Assembly: GCA_048594975.1 (NCBI GenBank)
Contig: JBMDXQ010000024.1
Location: 136,519 to 200,518 of the forward strand
Source of the DNA: JBMDXB01 sp048594975
GTDB lineage: Bacteria; Acidobacteriota; Vicinamibacteria; Vicinamibacterales; 2-12-FULL-66-21
Direction: 5' to 3'
DNA: 64,000 bases
Position 1 is the first letter of the stretch; each line of letters begins with the position of its first letter. This document shows, one piece after another, positions 35,898-46,486 of the stretch. The position numbers were made by a program, and so were the translations under genes. The notes below the pieces were generated by a model. It worked only from the letters and a program-made list of their open reading frames with translations. It was not told the DNA's origin and searched no databases.

Positions 35898-38800
35898 TGC
35901 CGTTTGCCCGTCGCGAGCGACTGGAAGTACTTCGCGATGAGATCGCGGTATTTGTCAGGGACGCGCTCGCTGCCGCCGGCGTTCAGGCGCCCCACCTGGC
36001 CCTTGCGCGAGAGCCTGTCGGAAGCCCCCGCCTCATACCGTTCGAGCGCCAGGTCGACATCCTTGCGCAGCGATTCCCACCGGGAGCGATCCTGCTTGAA
36101 CTGCTCGGTGCCAGGCGCCGAGCGGCTGTACTCGTGCTGTTCCGGCGTCCCGCCTTCGCCGTCGTGCTGCTGGCCCTGCTGCAGCCGGCTTAGTGCGTCC
36201 TGCGCGCGTTGCAGCTCCCGGTGGTACTCGGCGCGGAGCCGTTCGAGCTCGCCCTGACCGGACTCGCCCGCCGATCCGCTGCGCGACCGACCAGCACCGT
36301 CGCCCCTGCCGTCGCCCGCCCGCTGGCCCGGCGCGCGTCCGCGCTGCCCCTGCTGCCGCTCCCGCGCTTCGGCAGCGCGCATCTGCTGCTCCAGCTGATT
36401 GAGGCGGTCGCGGATCTCCTGCGTGCGCTTCAGTTCGTCCGCCAGCTGGCGCGCGGCGGTGTCCCCGCCGCCACCCAGCGTGTCGGCAACCTGCTCGAGG
36501 GCGCGCGCCAGCTGGCGCTCTTCCGGCGACGTTCTCTGCGAGCCGTCGCGCAGCAGCTTCGTCGTCTCGCGCATCCGCTGCCCGACGCGGCCCGCCTGCA
36601 GCTCGCGCGCCGCCTCGGTGTGTCTCTCCTGCGCGGCCGCGCGCTGCAGTTCGTCGACGCGCCCCGCCAGGCGATCCTTCTCGTCGGCCAGCCGACGCCG
36701 TGCCTCCGCGCTCGCGGCGCCGTCGCGTTCCAGCCGCTCGGCCTCGGCGGCAAGCCGCCGCTGCGACTCGGCGATCTGCCGCGCCTCGAGCTGCAATTGC
36801 CCGGCGGCGCGCTGCCTCTCTCCGGCGCTGCCGCCGCGCGCCTGCCGCTCGATCGATCGCAGCTGCCCGGCGGCGCGCTCCCCGCTCTCGACGGCCGACC
36901 GGGTATCCTGGCGCTTCAGGTCGCCGGCCGCACGTCGCATCTGCTCCGACACGTCGCCCATTGCTGGATTCGCCTGAGCCCTCGCGTCACCCTGTTTCGC
37001 GAGCTGCTCCGTCTGCCGCCGGAGCTCCTCCTGCTCGCGCGTCAGCCGCTCCAGCCGACGCTTGATTTCGTCGGCGTCCAGGCCGCCGGCGGCCAGTTCG
37101 CGCTGCTGGCGGTTCAGCTCCTCCTGCCGGCGCGCGAGGTCGCGGATGCGCTCAAGCGAGCTGTCCTGCGCGTCGGCGCGGTCCGGGCGTTCCTCCACCT
37201 GCGAGCGCGACTCGTAATTGGTCCGCTGCTGCCGCTGCAGTTCGCGATCGAACAGCGCCGAGAGGTCCTCGCCGGCACGGTTCGAGCCGCCGCTGCCGGT
37301 CCCGCGCTGCTGCGCGACCTGTCGCCGCCGGACCTCGGCCTGCGCCTGCAGCAGCGCGTTCAGCGCCGCCATCTCGTGGGGAATCGCCTCGCGCGTCTGC
37401 TGCGCCTCGAGCTGCTGCTGCGCCCGGGTCATCGCCGCCAGCGCGGCGCCAATGGGGTTGGCCGCACCCGAGGGCTGACCCCCGGGCGCTGGCTGCGCCG
37501 CGCCGCCCGCACCCAGCCGCTGCGGGTAGGGCGGGCGCCCTGCCCGCCCGCCGCCGGCCGTCAGCTGCTCGGCCCGGGCGCGCAGCTCCGCCTGCGCCCG
37601 CGCGATGGCCTGCACGTCGTCGGCCGATCGCCCGCCACCGGAGCGGCGCTCCACGTTCCACGTCGCGTTGATGATCTCCTTCTGCGCGGCAATGAGCGCC
37701 TCGAGTTGCGTCGCGGCGGCCCCGCCGGCCATGCTCTGCGCCGCCACGAACTCCTCGCCGAACGGCTTCACCTCGAGAAAGAACATGTCGCTCTTCGCCT
37801 CGCTCGGCCGTTTGCCGCGGCCGACGTCGCGGGCGCGCGCGTAGTAAGTGATCACGTCCCCCGGCTGCACGCCGAGCGCTTCGGCGGGGAGGAGATAGGC
37901 GCCGGTCTTTTGCACGCTGGTGCCGGTCACGCGGCGGAATGCCGCCGTCCGCTCCCGCCCGCCCGACACGGAGTACACGAGGTCGAACGCGGCGATGCCG
38001 TGGTCGTCGTCGGCGCGCGCCTCGATGGACACTTCCTCGAGCGGCGTGATCTGCTGGTCGCGCGACGGCCGGATGATTCGCACGTCCGGCGGCCGGTCGT
38101 CCATCAGACGGATGAAGTACTCGGTATCGCCGCGGCCGCGCAGGCCGCCCGGATCGACCAGGTGGACGCGGTACGAGTCGTCGCGCGCGAGCGTGAGCTC
38201 CGCCTCGAGCGCGTTGCCGTCCGCGCCGCGCAGCGGCAGGGACGGCGAGCCGGTGAGCGCCAGCTCCCCGCCCGCCACGGGGCGATCGGCGTGAACGCGC
38301 AGGCGGACGCGCGTGCCCGCCGGCGCGTAGATGTCGCCGCCGTCCGCCTCGTCGCGCGGCGCCAGCCCGCTGAACGAGGGATACACGTAGCGCAGGTCGA
38401 TGCGCTCGACCCGGGGCGGGTGCACGGCCGTGACGGTGTACTCCGTCGAGACCGCCGTGCCGGCGGCGACGCGATAGCGGAACGTGCGCTCGACGGCGTC
38501 GACGTCGAACCGGAACCCGTCGCCGTCCCGGGTCATCTCGATCATCCGCCGCTCGGCGCCGTCCTGCACCGTCAGCAACGGGGAGAAGGCGGTCACGATC
38601 CCCGACCGGCCGCGCACGGTCGTGCCGATGCGAACCGGCTCGCCGGCGACGACCCGCAGGTCACCGGGATGGACCTCGACGCGGATGGTATCGGGGAAGG
38701 CTGCGACCCACGCGGTGGCAGCGGCCCGCCGCACTGAGGGCAGGGCGAGGATCGTCACGGCGACGAGCGCGAGCACGCCGGCGCCGGCTTCGATGCCGGC

Positions 38801-39253
38801 GCGCTTCAGCACCGCCTGCGGGATGACGTCGGCCGGATCGATCGCCTGCAGGCGCCGGACGGCACCGGCGATGATCAGCTCCGAGAACGCGGGCGACCCA
38901 CCGGAATGGCGGCGCTCGGCGACGTCGACCGCGCTCACCAGGGCGTCGTCGAGCGGCGCACGGCCGGCGGCCGCCGAGGTCTGTTCTTCGACGTAGCGGG
39001 CGACGAGCCGATCGTCGGGACGGCGCTGGTTTCGGACCAGCAGGAAGATGCCGGCCGCCGCACCCGCCACGACGGCGGCGGCGCCGGCGATGAGCGTCCA
39101 GCCCTGCGGCCGGAAGGTCGCATCCAGCACGAGCGCCGCGAGCAGCGGCACGGTCGTCACGGGGGCGACGCGGCCCAGGGTCCGAAGCACCACGAGCCGA
39201 AACCACCGGCGGCGCACGCGTCCGAGCAGCGAACTGAGCTCGCGTTCCATCAT
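35894..39253 (-). CDS. DUF4175 membrane protein with long coiled coil
   Basis: A 1119-aa protein. Two hydrophobic helices lie near the N terminus (TVPLLAALVLDATF and LIAGAAAVVAGAAAGIFLLV). Extracytoplasmic beta domains follow (to about residue 500). Then comes a very long Gln/Arg/Glu/Ala-rich coiled coil (about 510-1050) with many RRQEELNRQQREL-like heptads. DUF4175 proteins are typical partners of MoxR/BatA genes. Two adjacent Met codons make the start uncertain by one residue. It overlaps the genes on both sides by 4 bp. Confidence 0.85.
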   Translation of the reverse strand: MMERELSSLLGRVRRRWFRLVVLRTLGRVAPVTTVPLLAALVLDATFRPQGWTLIAGAAAVVAGAAAGIFLLVRNQRRPDDRLVARYVEEQTSAAAGRAPLDDALVSAVDVAERRHSGGSPAFSELIIAGAVRRLQAIDPADVIPQAVLKRAGIEAGAGVLALVAVTILALPSVRRAAATAWVAAFPDTIRVEVHPGDLRVVAGEPVRIGTTVRGRSGIVTAFSPLLTVQDGAERRMIEMTRDGDGFRFDVDAVERTFRYRVAAGTAVSTEYTVTAVHPPRVERIDLRYVYPSFSGLAPRDEADGGDIYAPAGTRVRLRVHADRPVAGGELALTGSPSLPLRGADGNALEAELTLARDDSYRVHLVDPGGLRGRGDTEYFIRLMDDRPPDVRIIRPSRDQQITPLEEVSIEARADDDHGIAAFDLVYSVSGGRERTAAFRRVTGTSVQKTGAYLLPAEALGVQPGDVITYYARARDVGRGKRPSEAKSDMFFLEVKPFGEEFVAAQSMAGGAAATQLEALIAAQKEIINATWNVERRSGGGRSADDVQAIARAQAELRARAEQLTAGGGRAGRPPYPQRLGAGGAAQPAPGGQPSGAANPIGAALAAMTRAQQQLEAQQTREAIPHEMAALNALLQAQAEVRRRQVAQQRGTGSGGSNRAGEDLSALFDRELQRQQRTNYESRSQVEERPDRADAQDSSLERIRDLARRQEELNRQQRELAAGGLDADEIKRRLERLTREQEELRRQTEQLAKQGDARAQANPAMGDVSEQMRRAAGDLKRQDTRSAVESGERAAGQLRSIERQARGGSAGERQRAAGQLQLEARQIAESQRRLAAEAERLERDGAASAEARRRLADEKDRLAGRVDELQRAAAQERHTEAARELQAGRVGQRMRETTKLLRDGSQRTSPEERQLARALEQVADTLGGGGDTAARQLADELKRTQEIRDRLNQLEQQMRAAEARERQQGQRGRAPGQRAGDGRGDGAGRSRSGSAGESGQGELERLRAEYHRELQRAQDALSRLQQGQQHDGEGGTPEQHEYSRSAPGTEQFKQDRSRWESLRKDVDLALERYEAGASDRLSRKGQVGRLNAGGSERVPDKYRDLIAKYFQSLATGKRQ

Positions 39254-41091
39254 GGCTTCCCGATGGCCGACTCAATCACCAGGACGGCGAGCATGAGCAT
39301 CAGCGCGTAGCGCCAGTAGCCCTGCCGCTCCTCCGCCTGCCGGGCGCGCAGCTCCGCAGGCCCGCCGGCAGGGCGCGCGACCGCTTCCACGTGTTCCCGG
39401 AACTCGTTCTCCGGCATGCGCACCAGCGTCGCCTCGCGCGGGTCGACGTTCACCGCGATCGTCCGGCTGGCGAACGGGTACACGCCGGGCTCGGCGCGCA
39501 CCCCCTCGGGCACGCGGCCGACGAGATACTCGACGGCATCATCGCGGGGACCCGCCACGTGACGCAGCGTCTCGATCGCAAACGGCACGAACGAGGGGTG
39601 GAGCGGGAAGTCGTTCCACCGCCGATCGAGGTCGGAGGCGAACAGCACCACGCGTCCCTTCCCTTCCGAGCGTTCGAGCAGCGCAGGCGCGCCGTCGGTG
39701 AAGCGCGCGGCGACGTGCCACGAGCCGGCCTGCAGGCGCCACGACCGATCGAACCGGACCTGTCCGAGATTGGCCGCCAGGGCCCCGAACGGCTCGAAGA
39801 TCGGATGGCGCAAATCCGTCGCCGCCAGCGCCGCGGCGATCGGCTGCTCCTGCGCGGGCAGCACCGGTTGCCAGTCGAAGAGCATCGACAGCACCGAGGG
39901 TTCCATGTCGGGCGACGCCGCGGCGAGCAGTCCGCCGCCGGCACGGACGAAGGCCGCCAGCGGCGCGCGCGTGCGCCGGTCGAGGCCGCGAGTCGAGAGG
40001 AGCACGATGACGCGGTACCGCGACATCTCGTCCGCGGGCATCGCCGCCGCCTGTGCGCCCGTGACGATACGCGGCTCCAGCGGCCCGCCGTGATCGGCCG
40101 CGGCTGCCGCATCGATCGCGCGCGCGAGGTAGAAGCCGGACCAGGCGTCACCCGAGGTGACGATCAGAACCGCCGGGCGGGCGGCGGGATCGGCGGCCGC
40201 AAACCGCGTGTTGTCCGCCTGGAACCCGCCGGGATCGTCGATGGTGACCTGCAGGGCGCCGCGGACCGGCGACGGCACCGTGACGGACGCGTCCGCCACC
40301 GCGTCGGGCGCCACGGTGAACCGCGCGGTTCCGATCGTCCGGCCGTCGCGATGCACCCGCACCTCTCCCGCACGTGCGGCTGCACCTGCATTGCGGATGG
40401 CGGCGACCACGCGCGCCCCTTCGACCCGTACCGAGACGAGCGCGAGGTTGGCGGGGGGAGCCCCGGCGTCCGCAACCTGGAGCGCCATCCCCTCCGGTAT
40501 CAGCGCGCGCGCCTGGTCCTCCCAGCCGGCGCGTTGCAGGTCGGTCACGAGCACGAGCGTTGCGGGGCCGTTTTCGGCCAGTTCGGACGCCTTCTGCAGC
40601 ACCGGGCCGTAACGCGTCCCCGAGAATCCTGGCCGCACGTCGCCCAGCGCCGCCCGGGCCTCCGCCGCGGCGCCGGGCGGCGCGATTACCGTCGCGCGCT
40701 CGTCGAAGGCGACGACCGCGACGCGCTCCGACGCGCCCGCCGCGTCAATCGCGGTACGCGCGAGATCGAGCGCGCGGTCGAACTGGCCGGGCGCGCCCAT
40801 GCTGTACGAGCGATCGATCGCGACGATGCGCGTGGAGGCAGCCGCCGGCGCGTCCGCGAGGAACGGCCGCGCGAAGGCCGCCGCCAGGAGCAGCAGGGCC
40901 GCGACGCGGGCCGCCAGGAGAAGGATGTCGCGCAGCCGGCGCCGCCGCGAGCGCTCGACGGGCGACCCGCGCAGCAGCCGGACCGCGGTGAAAGGTACCG
41001 CCGGCGCGACCTCGCGCCGCAGCAGGTGCAGCACGATGGGAATGGCGACCAGCGCAGCGCCAATCAGGAACGCAGGATAGAGAAAGCTCAT
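39250..41091 (-). CDS. BatA-type aerotolerance protein with VWA domain
   Basis: A 613-aa membrane protein. The N-terminal BatA helix pair starts MSFLYPAFLIGAALVAIPIVLHLL. The VWA domain has MIDAS IVAIDRSYSMGAP and the later Thr/Asp sites. A large C-terminal part without clear family follows, ending in a membrane helix (YALMLMLAVLVIESAIG). It follows DUF58 by 9 bp and overlaps DUF4175. Bat proteins were named for aerotolerance in Bacteroides; here a stress or envelope role is only inferred. Confidence 0.85.
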   Translation of the reverse strand: MSFLYPAFLIGAALVAIPIVLHLLRREVAPAVPFTAVRLLRGSPVERSRRRRLRDILLLAARVAALLLLAAAFARPFLADAPAAASTRIVAIDRSYSMGAPGQFDRALDLARTAIDAAGASERVAVVAFDERATVIAPPGAAAEARAALGDVRPGFSGTRYGPVLQKASELAENGPATLVLVTDLQRAGWEDQARALIPEGMALQVADAGAPPANLALVSVRVEGARVVAAIRNAGAAARAGEVRVHRDGRTIGTARFTVAPDAVADASVTVPSPVRGALQVTIDDPGGFQADNTRFAAADPAARPAVLIVTSGDAWSGFYLARAIDAAAAADHGGPLEPRIVTGAQAAAMPADEMSRYRVIVLLSTRGLDRRTRAPLAAFVRAGGGLLAAASPDMEPSVLSMLFDWQPVLPAQEQPIAAALAATDLRHPIFEPFGALAANLGQVRFDRSWRLQAGSWHVAARFTDGAPALLERSEGKGRVVLFASDLDRRWNDFPLHPSFVPFAIETLRHVAGPRDDAVEYLVGRVPEGVRAEPGVYPFASRTIAVNVDPREATLVRMPENEFREHVEAVARPAGGPAELRARQAEERQGYWRYALMLMLAVLVIESAIGKP

Positions 41092-41100
41092 CGTTCCGCC

Positions 41101-42012
41101 CTACTTCCGGCGTGCGCGGGCGGACAGGTACGACAGCAGAGCGAAATCGAGCGGCTGCGACGTGTCCAGTTGCACGTAGTCGATCCCCGAGCCGCGCAGC
41201 TCGCGGTCGTAGCGCAGCGTCAGCCCGGCCAGCTCACGCAGGTACGCCTTGCGGATCGTCGAGGGGTCCGCGGTCACCTCCTCGGCGCTCTCGACGTCGT
41301 GGAAGCGCGACGCCCCGCGGAACGGGAACGTCAGCTCGTGCGGGTCGAGCAGCTGGAACACCACCACGTCGGTGCCGCGGAACCTGAGGTGCTTCAGCCC
41401 CTGGATCGCCGGTTCCGGGTCGTCCAGCAGGTCCGAGATCACCACCACCATGCTGCGCTTGACCAGCGCCTCGGAGAGCAGGTGCAGCGGCCGCGCGAGG
41501 TCGGACCGCACGCCGGGCTCGAGCCGCTCGAGCGCGAGCAGCAGCGCGTGCAGGTGGCCGCGGCGGGCGCTTGCCGGCAGCCGCACGCGGATCCGATCGT
41601 CGAAGCTGATGAGGCCGGTGGCGTCGCGCTGGCGGTTCATCAGGAATGCCAGCGACGCGGCCAGCACCGATCCGTATTCGAGCTTCGTCATCGCCGCGCC
41701 GCCGCGATAGGTCATCGAGGCGCTGACGTCCACCATCAGGTGACACTCGACGTTGGTCTCCTCCTCGAACTTCTTGACGTAGTGGCGATCGCTGCGCGCG
41801 TACACCTTCCAGTCCAGCGTGGACAGATCGTCGCCGGGCATGTACTGCCGGTACTCGGCGAACTCCACGCTGAAGCCCTTGTAGGGACTGCGGTGCAGGC
41901 CGGCGAGAAACCCTTCCACTACTGTCCGCGCCTTCAGCTCCATCGTCCCCAGCCGGGCGATGACCGACGGGTCGAGGAACCGGAGATCGCGCGTGGTCGA
42001 CACCGCAGGCAT
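41101..42012 (-). CDS. DUF58 / VWA-like protein
   Basis: A 303-aa cytoplasmic protein with the DUF58 signature GFSVEFAEYRQYMPGDDLSTLDWKVYAR and a VWA-like MIDAS (MVDVSASMTYRG). DUF58 genes almost always accompany MoxR ATPases, whose substrates or adaptors they may be. It begins 9 bp after the MoxR gene. Confidence 0.9.
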   Translation of the reverse strand: MPAVSTTRDLRFLDPSVIARLGTMELKARTVVEGFLAGLHRSPYKGFSVEFAEYRQYMPGDDLSTLDWKVYARSDRHYVKKFEEETNVECHLMVDVSASMTYRGGAAMTKLEYGSVLAASLAFLMNRQRDATGLISFDDRIRVRLPASARRGHLHALLLALERLEPGVRSDLARPLHLLSEALVKRSMVVVISDLLDDPEPAIQGLKHLRFRGTDVVVFQLLDPHELTFPFRGASRFHDVESAEEVTADPSTIRKAYLRELAGLTLRYDRELRGSGIDYVQLDTSQPLDFALLSYLSARARRK

Positions 42013-42021
42013 CGCGGCTGC

Positions 42022-43028
<1,007 letters not shown>

Positions 43029-43029
<1 letters not shown>

Positions 43030-43841
43030 CAGTGCGTCAGCGCGTAGATGATTTCGTTGATCTGCATCCGGTACGCCTGCGCCGTGAACTGCACGTACCC
43101 GGGATACTCGGCGGCGTTGGACCACTCCCAGCCGTCACCCATGTCGGTGTTCCAGTTGATGAGCACCATCGCGCGGCCGTTGTCGTCCTGAATCGCCTTG
43201 AGCATCGCCGTGTACCCCCCTTTTTCCCAGGTGCGGCCCTGCAAGAACGAGCCCAGCCCTGGGGTCTGCGGATACGCGTCGATCTGGTAGAAGCAGTGGT
43301 AGATCGGATGGGTCGGCGGCAGGTCGACGATCTTCCGGTCCGGGAACACGCGCTTCATCTCGCGCTCCATGGTGGCGAACTCCACCGGCCCGTGGAAGTC
43401 GTCGAACGTGAGGGTACCGCCGCGCAGCAGGAATTCGCGCAGGATCGGGACCTCGGCATCCTTCAGGCGCAGGTTCCCGGGCTCGACGATGTAGATCCAG
43501 GGATAGGCCCAGAGGTTCGGGTCCTCGAGCGTGATGACCACCGGATCGTTCACCTGGATGGCGGTGGCGGTCTTGAGGCGCCGCGAGAGGTTCTGCTCGG
43601 CGGCCGGCGCGTCGATGAACCAGGGCTCGTCCTCGATGCTTACCCACGGGCCGCGCGGGATCGTCCATGCCTCGTACTTGATGCGCGCGAAGGTCCACTG
43701 CAGCCCGGCGAAGCGCGCGTCCGGCTGCATCGGGTTCGGCGCGTCGGCGCCGGGCACGGCCGGGCCGCCAGCGCCCCAGAGCAGCACGCCGGCGACAGCG
43801 GCGGCCGGGAGCAGCCGCAGCGCGCGCGGGAGCGCCCTCAC
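43029..43841 (-). CDS. DUF4159 secreted protein
   Basis: A 270-aa protein with a signal peptide (LLPAAAVAGVLLWGAGGP). The family core has LREFLLRGGTLTFDDFHG, FPDRKIVDLPPTHPIYHCFY and GRAMVLINWNTDMGDGWEW. DUF4159 resembles an inactive amidotransferase-like fold and travels with MoxR/Bat genes. It is overlapped by MoxR downstream and the TPR gene upstream. Confidence 0.87.
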
Positions 43842-46417
43842 CGCGCGCCCCCGTCCGACGGTCCGCGGATCGTCTTGAGCAGCAGCTCCTGCGCGCGCTC
43901 GAACATCGGCGCGATCTCGAGGGCCGCCAGCGCTTCGCGCTTCGCGTCGGGCAGGCGCTTCGTGAGCAGGTAGACCTCTCCGAGGTCGCAGTGGGCGGCA
44001 GCCTTGTCCGCCGGGCCGGCGGCGAGCGCCGCCTTGAACTCACGCTCCGCGGTCGCGGCCTCCTGGCGGCGGAGCGCGATCCGGCCGAGCGCGGTGTGCG
44101 CCTGCGCGTCGAACGGATCGAGCGATACGATGCGCTCGTGCGCGAAGGCGGCGGCGCCCTCGTCCTTCAGCGTCTCGGCGAGCGCCGCCAGACGGCGCGC
44201 CGGCTCGATGGCCGCGTGGTCGTGCGCCAGCAGCGCCTGGTACTCCTTCCGCGCGCGTGCCGCGTCGCCGAGCTGCTCGGCCAGCCGCGCCATGATCGCG
44301 TGCGGGCTGTCGTCGCCGATCGCCATCGGCACGAGCGCGGCCGCCTTCTCCAGCGGCGCGAACGCCGCGCGGTCGGCGGCGGCGGCGAGTGCCCGGCCGA
44401 GCGCGATCTGCGCCCCGTAGCTGCCCGGCTTCGCGGCCGCCTCGGCGCGCAGGTCGTCGATCGAGGCCTCGGCCCGGGCCGTGGCGGCCTCGCCTGTGCC
44501 GCGCGGGACGACCGAGTCGCGCAGCGCCGCGCGGAGCGCGCCAAACCGCGCGTCCAGCGCCTTGTCGAAGGACGCCTGCAGCTCGTCGACGGTCACCCCC
44601 AGCGCCTTCGAGAGCGCCGCCTCGTGCTCGCTCCCGTCCCCGTACGACCGCACCAGCGCGCGCAGCGCCGGCTCGCCTTTGGCCTGCACGATGTGCTCGA
44701 CGAGCAGGGCCGCTTGGTAATAGGCGAGCGCGATCGTGTCGGGGCGCGTGAAGCCGGCGTTCAGGTCGCGCACCTTCAGCGCCTCGCCGCGCTCCAGCGC
44801 GGCGGCGAACGGCACTTCCATGTCGCGCCCCCACTCGGGACGGGCGCGTGTCTCCTCGTACACGGAGATGCCCTCGGTCAGCCAGCGCGGGACGCGCTGC
44901 TTGGACATCTGGAGCGTGATGACGTGCGCGAGCTCGTGCCAGAGCGTCGCCTGCCACGAGAAGGTCCCCGGCGGCCGCGCCTTCGGCGAGTCGAGCGACA
45001 CGACGCGGCCGAAGCAGGCGCCCAGCGCGCCGATCAGGCCGGGAATGCCCAGCGTGCGCACCGCGAAGTCGTCGTGCACGGGGAAGATTTCGACCAGGAG
45101 CGGCCCCGACGGGGTGAACTCGTACTTCCGGCTGAGCGAGGCGATCGCCTCCTTGGCAAGCGGAACGGCGTACTCGCGGAGCACCGCCGCCTCGTCGGGA
45201 TGGAACTTGAAGATGAAGTTGCCGTCGCGGACGACTTCGAACTTGTCCAGCTTGTCGAGCAGGTTCAGCAGGTTGAACGTCGGCCGATCGAACGGAAAGG
45301 CGTCGTGCGCGCGCTCGAGAAACGTGCGCGCCTCCGCCTCCTCGCCGAGGCGCATCAGCTGCATGCCGAGCGAGGCGTGAGCGCGATGGTTGGACGGATC
45401 CAGCTTGATCGCCTCGCGGCTCATCGCCGCCGCCTCCGCGAAGCGGTAATTGCGGGCGGCGAGCTCGCCGACGACGCGGTAGAGATCGCCGTGCGCGGGG
45501 TTGATGGCGAGCACCCGTGTCACCTCCGCGTCGAACCCGACGCGGTCGTCGCGAACGTAGAGGATCGCGGCGAGCAGGGCGCGTGCGTCGATGTCCGAGG
45601 GGTTGACGCGGAGCACCGCGTCGATGCGCTCGCGTGCCGCGTCGAAGCGGGTGTTGTCCACGTCGAGCTGCGCCAGCAGCAGGTGCGCCGGCGCGAGATC
45701 GGGATCGATTGCCAGCGCGCGCGCGGCCGCGGCGGCGGCGGCAGGCGGATCGTCCTCCGCGATCGTGCGGGCGAAACCGACGTGCGCCGGCGCCCACTTC
45801 GGATCGAGCTTCAGCACCTGCTGAAACGACTTGGCGGCTTCGTTGAGCTCGGACGTCTCGAGGAAGAGCATGCCCCAGGCGCTTTCGAGCGCGGGATGCG
45901 TGCCCGCACCGGTCGCCGAGCGGAACAGGGCGTTGGCGTCGTGGACGCGTCCGAGCGCGTGCGCGGCGCGTGCCGCACGGAACAGCGCATCGCCGTTTCC
46001 CGCACCCGCCGCCGACTGCTGCACGAGTCGCTTCAGGTGCTGCCCCGCCTCCTGCGACCGTCCGACCCGCTGCAGCAGCAGGCCGAGCTCCAGCGCCGCA
46101 TCGCTGAGCGGACCTTTCGCCGCGGCCGGCTGCAGCAGCGCCAGCGCCTGCTCATGCTCGCCTTTGCGGATCAGCAGGTGCCCGCGCACGGCGGCGGCCG
46201 CCGGGTCGTCCGGGCGGGTCTGCGCCAGCGACTCGGCGTCGGCCAGCCGACCGTGCGCGATCGCCGTCCACGCGGACCGGGGAAACGGTTCAGTCGAAGG
46301 GGTCTGGCGAGCGACGCGGGGCGGCGACATCGCCGCTGCCGCGCACACATAAAGAAGGATGACGACCAGCGGCCGCATCGACACCGGGAGACGACGGCGC
46401 GAGCGAGCGTCGCGCAT
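43838..46417 (-). CDS. TPR-repeat protein with peptidase-MA-like domain
   Basis: An 859-aa secreted protein. About ten TPR units occupy the N-terminal 390 residues (for example PLSDAALELGLLLQRVGRSQ). A gluzincin-like domain follows with the zinc motif LWHELAHVITLQM (HELAH) and LTEGISVYEE, whose Glu may be the third ligand. More TPRs form the C terminus. The ATG at 46417 lies 12 bases after TATAAT (46435-46430). A later start at 46378 would place the signal peptide MRPLVVILLYVCAAAA first and is also possible. First gene of the operon ending at 32363. Confidence 0.8.
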   Translation of the reverse strand: MRDARSRRRLPVSMRPLVVILLYVCAAAAMSPPRVARQTPSTEPFPRSAWTAIAHGRLADAESLAQTRPDDPAAAAVRGHLLIRKGEHEQALALLQPAAAKGPLSDAALELGLLLQRVGRSQEAGQHLKRLVQQSAAGAGNGDALFRAARAAHALGRVHDANALFRSATGAGTHPALESAWGMLFLETSELNEAAKSFQQVLKLDPKWAPAHVGFARTIAEDDPPAAAAAAARALAIDPDLAPAHLLLAQLDVDNTRFDAARERIDAVLRVNPSDIDARALLAAILYVRDDRVGFDAEVTRVLAINPAHGDLYRVVGELAARNYRFAEAAAMSREAIKLDPSNHRAHASLGMQLMRLGEEAEARTFLERAHDAFPFDRPTFNLLNLLDKLDKFEVVRDGNFIFKFHPDEAAVLREYAVPLAKEAIASLSRKYEFTPSGPLLVEIFPVHDDFAVRTLGIPGLIGALGACFGRVVSLDSPKARPPGTFSWQATLWHELAHVITLQMSKQRVPRWLTEGISVYEETRARPEWGRDMEVPFAAALERGEALKVRDLNAGFTRPDTIALAYYQAALLVEHIVQAKGEPALRALVRSYGDGSEHEAALSKALGVTVDELQASFDKALDARFGALRAALRDSVVPRGTGEAATARAEASIDDLRAEAAAKPGSYGAQIALGRALAAAADRAAFAPLEKAAALVPMAIGDDSPHAIMARLAEQLGDAARARKEYQALLAHDHAAIEPARRLAALAETLKDEGAAAFAHERIVSLDPFDAQAHTALGRIALRRQEAATAEREFKAALAAGPADKAAAHCDLGEVYLLTKRLPDAKREALAALEIAPMFERAQELLLKTIRGPSDGGAR

Positions 46418-46486
46418 GCGACTGTCCAGATTATAGAGCACAGGCAGCGCTTACCCGATTCTGACGCGGCGCGAGCGGGAACGGTC